Below, in pieces: positions 14,337 to 20,714 of a stretch of 23,132 bases of DNA. The position numbers and the translations under genes were made by a program. A model generated the notes under the pieces. The model saw nothing but the letters and a program-made list of their open reading frames with translations, did not search any database and was not told where the DNA came from. Source of the stretch: Christensenella sp. UBA1750 (lineage in GTDB: Bacteria > Bacillota > Clostridia > Christensenellales > UBA1750); the NCBI GenBank assembly GCA_002315655.1, contig DCHO01000020.1, forward strand, positions 36,286 through 59,417, in the 5' to 3' direction. Each line of letters opens with the position of its first letter. Position 1 is the stretch's first letter.

Positions 14337-15113
14337 TCACCTGTCGCGCAGATACTGGCCGTGTCCGTCCATGACCTCGTCCAAGGTGGCAAGGCCTTTC
14401 CCGACCACAATGTTCAGATATTTGGCGCCCAGCTCCGCATATTCCTGCTCGGAGCAATCGGCATCGGCGGGATATGCAAACAGACCGTACTTTTCAATGT
14501 CCGCCCGCAGCCGTTCAGGGTCGGCGGTCAGCCCTTCATTAAAGGAATACAGGTTCAGCATATAAATAACGTCATCCGGCACCGTCAGCATTCCGTCTGC
14601 AATGCAGTTGAACGTATATTTCGTATAGGGGCAGAAGAACTCCACTGGCTCGGTTTCATGCGTCACAGAGAGCAGCTCCACAAATTTGCCCGTCTCCGCG
14701 TGATAGAAGTGCCTGCCGATGAACTGCTCGGCTTCCCCTTCATAAATGCAGACATACTTTCCGCTTTCCTGTTCATACAGACAGTGTTCGCCGACGATGG
14801 ACAAACGGTTGTCCCCTTCAAAGTGCAGAGTGAAGGCGGTCTTTCTGCCCTCTCTTTTGTAAGCAAGGCTGACTTCCTGCGCCGTCAATCTCCCTGCCTC
14901 ATGGTCAAAGGACAGCACTCTGTCGCCCACAACCACATCCTCAATGTTCTTTTTTGTTCCGTCCGCCATGGTGATTTGTGTTCCCTTTGGAAAACACACT
15001 TGCCCACTTGTGGCAATCACATCATTGTCGTCAATCTGTATGACCGTAATCTCAGGATCTTCCATCGGTTTTTTTTGGGGGGGTTCATTTTCAGCTGTCC
15101 TTGTTATGCTCAT
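14337..15113 (-). CDS. Hint-domain (Hedgehog/intein-like) autoprocessing protein with N-terminal peptide
   Basis: A 258-residue protein. Residues 1-39 are a polar N-terminal peptide ending in DPEITVIQIDDNDVIATSGQV. A Hint domain starts at Cys40: block A CFPKGTQITMADGTKKNIED followed by VVGDRVLSFD (to 70), a block B-like segment with LSIVGEH (His110; the usual TxxH threonine is Val107), and the closing strand YTFNCIADGMLTVP at 166-179. Inteins end this strand with His-Asn; here Val-Pro replaces it, so C-terminal cleavage and splicing are unlikely while N-S acyl shift and cleavage before Cys40 remain possible. Residues 180-258 are an acidic, unrecognised tail. No signal peptide. GGAGG is six bases before the ATG, with its own strong promoter. 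The family call is good; the biological role is unknown. Confidence 0.82.
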   Translation of the reverse strand: MSITRTAENEPPQKKPMEDPEITVIQIDDNDVIATSGQVCFPKGTQITMADGTKKNIEDVVVGDRVLSFDHEAGRLTAQEVSLAYKREGRKTAFTLHFEGDNRLSIVGEHCLYEQESGKYVCIYEGEAEQFIGRHFYHAETGKFVELLSVTHETEPVEFFCPYTKYTFNCIADGMLTVPDDVIYMLNLYSFNEGLTADPERLRADIEKYGLFAYPADADCSEQEYAELGAKYLNIVVGKGLATLDEVMDGHGQYLRDR

Positions 15114-15144
15114 GCGTTTCCTCCAAAGGAATAATATATTTTAG

Positions 15145-15174
15145 ATTATAAACGAAGCCTCAATATTCAGTCAA
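15145..15174 (-). promoter_or_regulatory. Promoter of the Hint-domain gene
   Basis: Minus strand TTGACT, 18-base spacer, TATAAT, with a predicted start about 25 bases before the ATG. It separates this gene from the MATE gene upstream. Confidence 0.8.
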
Positions 15175-15226
15175 GTGTTTTCTCTGATATATAACAAATA
15201 TATAATCAACGAAAAATGACTGTCGA

Positions 15227-16648
15227 TTACGCAGCGGCTTCTTCCTTATCCACGATGTTGTTGACCCAAACGCCGGATTTGAGCAGGATGTAGCCCACAA
15301 TGTCCTTGATGAAATCGCACAGGGACACGATAAGATAGATGGTCAGGATGGGGATCGCGGTGAAATGCACCAAAATGTACGCCACGGCAAAGGAGATAAC
15401 CCAGGTGAACACGCAGTCGAAGAAGAAGGTCACGATGGTCTTGCCGCCGGCGCGGAGGGTGAAATAGCAGCAGTGGGCAAAGGCATGGATGGGCATACAC
15501 AGCCCGACGATACGCAGGAAGGAGGTGGCCAGCGCACGCACCTCCGCCTCGGTGTTGTAGATGTTGGGGATGGCCACGGCACAGAGCTGCAGGGCACCTT
15601 CGGTGATGAGGGACAGGCCGACCGTCAGCACGATCAGGCGGGATGCGGTCCTGCGGGCTTCCGTGAACTGTCCCGCGCCCAAGGCCGTGCCCACCATGAC
15701 CGCCACGGCGGTGCCCATGGACATAAAGACCACATTGAACAGGTTAGCAATGGTGGAGGAAATGTTGGTGGCGGCCACCACGTCCAGCCCGCGCACGGAA
15801 TAGCACTGAGAGAGCATTGCCATGCCGGCAGACCAAAGGAACTCGTTAAAGAGCAGCGGGCTGCCCTTCTTGGCGATTTTCAACACCAAGTCCTGCGGAA
15901 TGTGCATACTCTTATACGCGCCCTGAATGAACACGAAACGCTTGGCCTTCACATGGGTATAAATGACCACAATGGCAGTCTCCACATAGCGGGATATAAC
16001 GGTGGCAATCGCCGCGCCGACCACGCCCAATTCGGGGCAGCCCAAGTTGCCGAAGATCAGCAGCCAGTTGCCGCATAGGTTGACCAAAATGGCGGTGACG
16101 GAGGCGATCATGGGAAGCCTCGTCTCCCCCAGAGAGCGCAGGGTGGAAACATACATCTGCGTCACGGTGAAGGGCAGAAGCCCGATGAGCATCACATTGA
16201 GGTACTGCCGCGCATAACCCAAGGTCGCGGCGGCATCGGCGGCATCCGTGCCCTCCGCCAGATACATGGAGATCAGCGGCGTGGGGGCAATGAGAAAGAC
16301 CAGCAAGGCCGCAGCCACAAGGAAAATGCCCAACAGAAAGTTAAAGCGGAAGCAATGCCGGATTCCGTCATCATCCTTTGCGCCCACAAACTGGGTGGCA
16401 AAGATGCCCGCGCCGGACATTCCGCCGAAATTGCACAGGTAAAACACAAACATGAGCTGGTTGACAATGGCCACGGCGGACATCTGTAAAGTTCCCACCT
16501 GCCCCACCATCACATTGTCCAGCAGCGACACCACATTGGAAATGGTGTTCTGGATGAGCATGGGCAGCACCAGCAGCACCACCTGCTTATAGAAAGCTCT
16601 GTCTCCGAAATAGCGCTCCCTTGCCGGAATGCGCACTTTTTTCTCCAT
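15227..16648 (-). CDS. MATE family multidrug/toxin exporter
   Basis: A 473-residue inner-membrane protein with about twelve hydrophobic segments in two similar halves, the layout of MATE efflux proteins that export drugs or metabolites in exchange for Na+ or H+. Typical pieces are LPMLIQNTISNVVSLLDNVMVGQVGTLQMSAVAIVNQ split over residues 30-66 and, in the second half, GSPLLFNEFLWSAGMAMLSQCYS and GTALGAGQFTEARRTASRL. Length is normal. The ATG at 16648 has GGAGGGG six bases upstream, and a promoter lies at 16700-16728. It is transcribed alone or with weak read-through into the Hint gene. Substrate is not predictable. Confidence 0.95.
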   Translation of the reverse strand: MEKKVRIPARERYFGDRAFYKQVVLLVLPMLIQNTISNVVSLLDNVMVGQVGTLQMSAVAIVNQLMFVFYLCNFGGMSGAGIFATQFVGAKDDDGIRHCFRFNFLLGIFLVAAALLVFLIAPTPLISMYLAEGTDAADAAATLGYARQYLNVMLIGLLPFTVTQMYVSTLRSLGETRLPMIASVTAILVNLCGNWLLIFGNLGCPELGVVGAAIATVISRYVETAIVVIYTHVKAKRFVFIQGAYKSMHIPQDLVLKIAKKGSPLLFNEFLWSAGMAMLSQCYSVRGLDVVAATNISSTIANLFNVVFMSMGTAVAVMVGTALGAGQFTEARRTASRLIVLTVGLSLITEGALQLCAVAIPNIYNTEAEVRALATSFLRIVGLCMPIHAFAHCCYFTLRAGGKTIVTFFFDCVFTWVISFAVAYILVHFTAIPILTIYLIVSLCDFIKDIVGYILLKSGVWVNNIVDKEEAAA

Positions 16649-16699
16649 GGGATTCCCCTCCTAACGATTGGTAGCTTCATCGAGCGTCATAATAGTACC

Positions 16700-16728
16700 A
16701 GTATATAGAAAGTTCGTTTTCCAATCAA
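16700..16728 (-). promoter_or_regulatory. Promoter of the MATE gene
   Basis: Minus strand TTGATT, 17-base spacer, TATACT, about 50 bases upstream of the start codon. Confidence 0.7.
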
Positions 16729-16739
16729 GTCCCCTTGTG

Positions 16740-17348
16740 TTAATTCTCCTTCGGGTCAGGGATGTCCAGAACGTAGCGCTCGCAGGCGTTGATGAACACG
16801 GTGCCGTCCCTTTCAATGACCCGCTGCGGGTTCGCTCCGTAGCTTTTGTGGGTGTGCCCGTAGACCCAATACTTAGGCTTATACTTGCGTATCAGCGGCC
16901 AGAAGGCCTCAAAGCCCCTGTGCGCCTGTGTGTCCATGTCCCCGCACCCGGCGGCGGGCGCATGGGAGACCACCACATCCACGCCCTTGTGCCACAGCAG
17001 CTGGATTTTCAGCTTGCGGATGCGCTTTTCCATCTCTTTTTCGGTGTACTGGTAAGGGCCGTGGTTGTAAGCGCGGCTGCCGCCAAGCCCTAAGACACGC
17101 AGATTTCCCACCTTTATAATCTTGTCCTCCAAAGAGATGCAGCCCTCCGGCGGCTCCTTGTCATAATAGCCGTCGTGGTTGCCGTGGATGTAATACACGG
17201 GGGCTTTTCCCATGGTCACAAGAAAGGAAAGATAGCTGGCCTTCAAATCCCCGGCAGAGAGGATGGCGTCGTACCCATCCAGCCGCCCCGGAACATAGTA
17301 ATCCCACAGATAGGCGGATTCTTCATCCGAAACAAGCAGCAGTCTCAC
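16740..17348 (-). CDS. Calcineurin-like metallophosphoesterase
   Basis: A 202-residue binuclear-metal phosphoesterase of the YfcE/MJ0936-like kind, cytoplasmic. Metal motifs: Asp8 at the first position, GDLK with Asp34, GNHDG with Asn57 and His58, SHAP with His129, and GHTH with His165 and His167. The first motif, normally Asp-x-His, here reads Asp8-Glu9-Glu10, so one metal ligand is exchanged for Glu. The start is GTG, overlapping the stop of the upstream BMP-fusion gene by four bases (GTGA), and GGAGG lies ten bases upstream inside that gene. The tight coupling suggests that the phosphoesterase acts together with the BMP fusion. Substrate could be a cyclic dinucleotide, a phosphodiester or a protein phosphate; the sequence does not decide. 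Confidence 0.88.
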   Translation of the reverse strand: MRLLLVSDEESAYLWDYYVPGRLDGYDAILSAGDLKASYLSFLVTMGKAPVYYIHGNHDGYYDKEPPEGCISLEDKIIKVGNLRVLGLGGSRAYNHGPYQYTEKEMEKRIRKLKIQLLWHKGVDVVVSHAPAAGCGDMDTQAHRGFEAFWPLIRKYKPKYWVYGHTHKSYGANPQRVIERDGTVFINACERYVLDIPDPKEN

Positions 17349-19303
17349 AGCAGCAAGTCCTCCATTTCCATGGGAATGTCTTCCTTATGAATGCCCAGCA
17401 GCCGCACAAGCTGCTTTGATGCGGGCAGCACCTCGTCATAGGTGGGAATGCGCCCCTCCACGTTGTCGCACAGCCAGTCCATGCCCATAATCTCCTCCGG
17501 CGTGAAGATCTGCATCCCGTCGTTCCGCAGGATTTTCTTCTGATCGACGATCTTTGTCAGGAAGGGATCCAGCGTGCCTTCCATAATGTCGTGTTTCAGA
17601 ATCCCCGCCAAGTGCTTTAAGCCCTCCGGCAGCGTGGGCGAGAGCTCCACGTCAATCACGTCGCTGCTCATGCCCCACCAGTAGTTCATGGCACGCTCAT
17701 TTTCGCTGCCGTTTGTCTCCTCCCAGCCGCCGCTGAACACGGATTCCACCACCTGCTCATAGAACTTTCCCCAGTTCCAGCAGGGCGATGCCAGCGGCAT
17801 CAGCTCCTTGTCCGCATGGTCGATAAAGTAGGTACCCCACTCCCACGCGGCGTAGGGAGAAACGTTGCCGGATTCCTTGTTGGAAATGACCGACACGCCC
17901 TCTGACACCAATTCCTGTACGGGATTGCCCGCAACGCAGCTCCATTTTAAGGAGACTGCGGCTCTGGGGTTGGTGAGCCGTGCACCCAGCGCAAAGGCGT
18001 TGATGGACGCGGGCACACCCAAAATGGGATAGGAAGCCACATAGCCGATGCGGTCTTCGGTGGTCATGGCTCCGGCGATCGCGCCCGCAATGAACTTCGC
18101 CTCGTAAATGCGCCCGTAATAGGTGCGCAGACCCGCATAAGGCATGGACAGCGAGCAGTTGAGCACCCGCAATCCGGGGTGCCGCGCCGCCACGGCGCGG
18201 GAGGCGGAAATCAGCGGCGGCACGGTGGCAATGAGCAGCTGTGCGCCGCTTGACACGGCCTTCTCCATCACGTCCTGCGCATCCTCCATGCTGCAAACGT
18301 AGGTGCTGACCGAAACCCTGTCGCCCAGCTTTTCCTCCATCTCTTTTCGGCCTAAGTCATGCGCTTTTGTCCACCCGCTTGTCTCCGGCGGGAAGGCGTA
18401 AATGAAGGCAATATTCAGATGATTGATCTTTCCGATGCCAAAGAGCTGGGAAAAGACGCTTCTGTCCGCTTCCTCCGGCTCGGTGGAAACCTCAATGGGG
18501 TCGTCCTCGGATTCCAGCACCAGATCCGGCCAGATGGTTTCCAGCGTTTCCGCAATGCGCTGCTCGTCCCACAAATCTTCTTTCGGATAAATCTGCAGCC
18601 ATTGCAGCAGCGCGTCCGCCGTGCGGGGCTTCAATTTATCGCCGCCCATGCGCATGAACACGTTTTTGAAGTGGACGAACGCGCCGAAAACATCAGAACG
18701 CTCCTCCTTTGTCCACACATGATCGGGGGCAAAGCCCAGAAGCGACAGGAACAGGGAATAAGCGCCTTTTTTCGAGAATTTGATGCCGTAAAGCCCACTG
18801 ACCTTGTAGAAATCCAGAAACTCATAGTAAATCTGCACCTCTGGGTCGTCGCTCATCACGGGCAGAATCCGGGTGACGATGGCGGGAATGGTCACAGCGT
18901 CGTAGCTTTTGAGCACCGACACGCGCTTGTTGCCCTCAGTTACATAAAACCGACCCATGTACTCATAACAAACGATAGGGTCGCGGATGCCCGTAGGACC
19001 CAAATGCGCCTCGCAGAGATTGATCCACTTGATCGCAAACTCGGTGTTCTGGGACAAAAGCGGCATAAAGTTCCCCGCAAAGGCGGACTTGCGCCCGGCG
19101 GTGGTGGTACCCACGATTTTATCCGCCGGGATGTCCACAAGCCCGACCCGGACGTGCCCCACCGACATGAACTCCGAAAACACCTCCGAGAGCACCTGCG
19201 GGTAAGGGTATTCGCCGCGAACCACCGCGGCATTGTAGTATTTCTGCCCCATTTTCAGGCTTTTCTTGTATTGGTCAATGGCATCCTGGCGCATACTTGT
19301 CAT
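17345..19303 (-). CDS. ParB-like/BMP (Med) ligand-binding fusion protein
   Basis: A 652-residue protein. Residues 53-145 resemble a ParB/Srx-like N-terminal domain (IPADKIVGTTTAGR; GIRDPIVCYEYMGRFYV; EGNKRVSVLKSYDAVTIPAIV). A helical middle follows to about 290. Residues 296-600 are a basic membrane protein (BMP/Med)-type periplasmic-binding fold (HLNIAFIYAFPPETSGWTKAHDLG; AKFIAGAIAGAMTTEDRIGYVASYPILGV; NAFALGARLTNP), as in nucleoside-binding lipoproteins. There is no signal peptide or lipobox, so a cytoplasmic sensor is more likely than a transporter component. No ABC permease or ATPase is near. ATG at 19303 is chosen: it follows GGAGGTG, while the longer frame to 19456 runs through the hairpin repeat. 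It is translationally coupled to the metallophosphoesterase. Confidence 0.85.
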   Translation of the reverse strand: MTSMRQDAIDQYKKSLKMGQKYYNAAVVRGEYPYPQVLSEVFSEFMSVGHVRVGLVDIPADKIVGTTTAGRKSAFAGNFMPLLSQNTEFAIKWINLCEAHLGPTGIRDPIVCYEYMGRFYVTEGNKRVSVLKSYDAVTIPAIVTRILPVMSDDPEVQIYYEFLDFYKVSGLYGIKFSKKGAYSLFLSLLGFAPDHVWTKEERSDVFGAFVHFKNVFMRMGGDKLKPRTADALLQWLQIYPKEDLWDEQRIAETLETIWPDLVLESEDDPIEVSTEPEEADRSVFSQLFGIGKINHLNIAFIYAFPPETSGWTKAHDLGRKEMEEKLGDRVSVSTYVCSMEDAQDVMEKAVSSGAQLLIATVPPLISASRAVAARHPGLRVLNCSLSMPYAGLRTYYGRIYEAKFIAGAIAGAMTTEDRIGYVASYPILGVPASINAFALGARLTNPRAAVSLKWSCVAGNPVQELVSEGVSVISNKESGNVSPYAAWEWGTYFIDHADKELMPLASPCWNWGKFYEQVVESVFSGGWEETNGSENERAMNYWWGMSSDVIDVELSPTLPEGLKHLAGILKHDIMEGTLDPFLTKIVDQKKILRNDGMQIFTPEEIMGMDWLCDNVEGRIPTYDEVLPASKQLVRLLGIHKEDIPMEMEDLLL

Positions 19304-19336
19304 ATCCTTCACACCTCCTAAAAAACGCTTGCTTTC

Positions 19337-19483
19337 CCGCGCCGCAGCGCGGCTGGCGTCCCCACCGCAGTGGGGAAGCCGGCATTTTCGGGCTTGTCCC
19401 GAAAATGACTGAAGGGGCTCCTCCCGGAAGCCGTCGAGGCTTCCCGCGGCCTGCACCCCACCCCCTTGCGGGGTGGGGTGCAG
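19337..19483. repeat. Array of five perfect hairpins (dispersed intergenic repeat)
   Basis: Five consecutive perfect inverted repeats: 19337-19352 (6-bp stem, CGCA loop), 19359-19376 (7-bp stem, CGCA loop), 19383-19407 (10-bp CATTTTCGGG stem), 19426-19444 (7-bp GGAAGCC stem) and 19451-19483 (14-bp CTGCACCCCACCCC stem). They are followed at once by the 22-base sequence that recurs at 23-44. There is no regular unit length and no direct repeat within the array. It fills the space between the papain-like gene and the BMP-fusion gene. It resembles composite palindromic repeats (BIME-like) rather than a gene or a single terminator. Confidence 0.8.
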
Positions 19484-19504
19484 GTTAGCGCCCGTACCCG
19501 TTTC
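19483..19504. repeat. 22-base repeat end shared with the left window edge
   Basis: Matches 23-44 with one substitution. It contains the stop codon and last codons of the minus-strand gene beginning at 19485, so the repeat end overlaps coding sequence. Confidence 0.7.
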
Positions 19505-19904
19505 CCTCTGTGCAGTTCTTCCGATAGAACCCTTTCACTTCCCGGTTGCCGCCGTCCCTGTTGTCATAAACCAGCCCGTCCGCAACCGTGACCAGATGCT
19601 CCTGCAATCCGGCTCTGCACAGCAGAATGTATATTCCATCCTCATGCTGCGCGGCAAAGCGGTTCACCGTGCACCGTTTATCCTTTTCCAGTCCCCAATA
19701 TTCATACCCGTGCTTTTTCAGTATCGTTTCAAACACCTCGCGGCTTGTGGGCAGATGATACTGCTCCCTCGCCGCATCCGTCAGCTCGTCAAACACTTCA
19801 AGCCATGTTCTGTCAAACGCCCTGCACAGTGCCCGGATCACGCAATCCTCCGCACCGCCGCTGCTGTTTTTCTCATTGGGCTGAAAATACACAAATCGTT
19901 TCAT
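19485..19904 (-). CDS. Small papain-like/C39-like protein, function unknown
   Basis: A 139-residue protein resembling small hypothetical proteins common in phages and Clostridia that share the order D-C-V-[IV]-R-A, then a TV-x-x-F / G-x-Y-I-L segment, then H-x-V and D-G-x-x-Y-D. Here the candidate catalytic residues are Cys21 (AEDCVIRAL), His103 (QEHLVTVADG) and Asp114/Asn115 (LVYDNRD), consistent with a papain-like cysteine-peptidase fold. No signal peptide. ATG at 19904 follows GGAGGAAACC, and a promoter is at 19932-19960. The last codons and stop lie within the dispersed 22-base repeat, so the original C terminus may have been replaced by it. Peptidase activity is inference. Confidence 0.75.
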   Translation of the reverse strand: MKRFVYFQPNEKNSSGGAEDCVIRALCRAFDRTWLEVFDELTDAAREQYHLPTSREVFETILKKHGYEYWGLEKDKRCTVNRFAAQHEDGIYILLCRAGLQEHLVTVADGLVYDNRDGGNREVKGFYRKNCTEGNGYGR

Positions 19905-19931
19905 GGTTTCCTCCGCACTTCTCTATCATGC

Positions 19932-19960
19932 AGAATACTCCCTTTTTAGTCATAAGTCAA
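19932..19960 (-). promoter_or_regulatory. Promoter of the papain-like gene
   Basis: Minus strand TTGACT, 17-base spacer, TATTCT, just downstream of the AIM24 operon terminator, which shows that this gene is transcribed separately. Confidence 0.7.
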
Positions 19961-19967
19961 CGAAAGC

Positions 19968-20004
19968 AAAAAGGAAGCCGCAAGAATCGCTTCTCACGGC
20001 TTCC
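19968..20004 (-). terminator. Terminator of the zinc-ribbon/AIM24 operon
   Basis: GGAAGCCG and CGGCTTCC form an 8-bp perfect stem, extended inward through TGAGAA/TTCTTG with G-U pairs to a GCGA loop, followed by TTTTTG on the minus strand. It starts 14 bases after the AIM24 stop. Confidence 0.9.
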
Positions 20005-20018
20005 GATATTAAATCAGG

Positions 20019-20696
20019 TTAGTTCTTGCTGGGCATATACTTGCCGAGCAACTGTGCCAGCGACGCGGCAGACATGGTTTGCAGGCAGACCTTGCCGGGG
20101 CCGGTGACAACGGTATCAAACAATCCTTCGCCGCCCAGCAGCTTGTTTTTGAGACCCGGCACCTGCTGAATGTCCAGCGTGCAGGTGGCGTCCATCACGG
20201 CAACCACGCCTGTATCGCAGACGATCTGCTCACCGGGAGCCAGCGTGTATTCGGGCGCATAGCCGTCAATTTCCATGAACGCCAGACCGGGGCCGGTAAT
20301 CTTCTGCATGATGAAGCCTTCGCCGCCAAGCAGCCCTGCGCCGATCTTCTTCTGGAAGAAGGTGGACAGCTCCACGCCGGAGGTGGCGCACAGGAACGCG
20401 CTCTTCTGGCAGATGATGGATTCGCCGGGCTGCAACTCCCGCGCCACAATGCGTCCGGGGAAGGAGGAGGTAAAGGCGATTTCACAGGGAGACTGCGCGG
20501 TATAAACGGACATGAACAGGCTCTCGCCGGTGAAGATGCGGCCTAATGCCTTGCCTGCGCCGCCTAATGCCTTGGTTTCGGTCTGCACGTTGCCGCGCAT
20601 CCAGGTTCTTCCGCCCACCTCGGAAACGATGGATTCACCGGGATTTAGGTTGATGATGACCGCGGGAAGATTCCCGCCTTCAATACGATACTGCAT
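20019..20696 (-). CDS. AIM24/TIGR00266 family protein
   Basis: A 225-residue all-beta protein of the AIM24 family, named for a yeast mitochondrial protein but widespread and functionally unclear in bacteria. Family pieces: MQYRIEGGNLPAVIINLNPGE at the start, SIVSEVGGRTWMRG, the glycine-rich RIFTGESLFMSVYTA, PGRIVARELQPGESIICQKSAFLC, and GLLGGEGFIMQKITGPGLAF, with a partly repeated LLGGEGLFDTVVTGPGKVCL near the C terminus. No signal peptide or membrane segment. AAGGAG lies seven bases before the ATG. It follows the PQ-repeat zinc-ribbon gene by 18 bases and ends at a terminator, so the two form an operon and may act together at the membrane. Confidence 0.92.
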   Translation of the reverse strand: MQYRIEGGNLPAVIINLNPGESIVSEVGGRTWMRGNVQTETKALGGAGKALGRIFTGESLFMSVYTAQSPCEIAFTSSFPGRIVARELQPGESIICQKSAFLCATSGVELSTFFQKKIGAGLLGGEGFIMQKITGPGLAFMEIDGYAPEYTLAPGEQIVCDTGVVAVMDATCTLDIQQVPGLKNKLLGGEGLFDTVVTGPGKVCLQTMSAASLAQLLGKYMPSKN

Positions 20697-20714
20697 ACAT
20701 TTTCTCCTTAGCTT

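Noticed and set aside
14337..15113. Active splicing intein
   Set aside because: No host protein flanks the domain, the C-terminal His-Asn is absent, and only a 39-residue segment precedes Cys40.
18359..19321. Plus-strand open frame of 320 codons opposite the BMP fusion
   Set aside because: Antisense to a recognisable protein, with no family resemblance of its own.
19337..19483. CRISPR array
   Set aside because: There are inverted repeats of different sequence and length but no regularly spaced direct repeats, and no cas gene is present.
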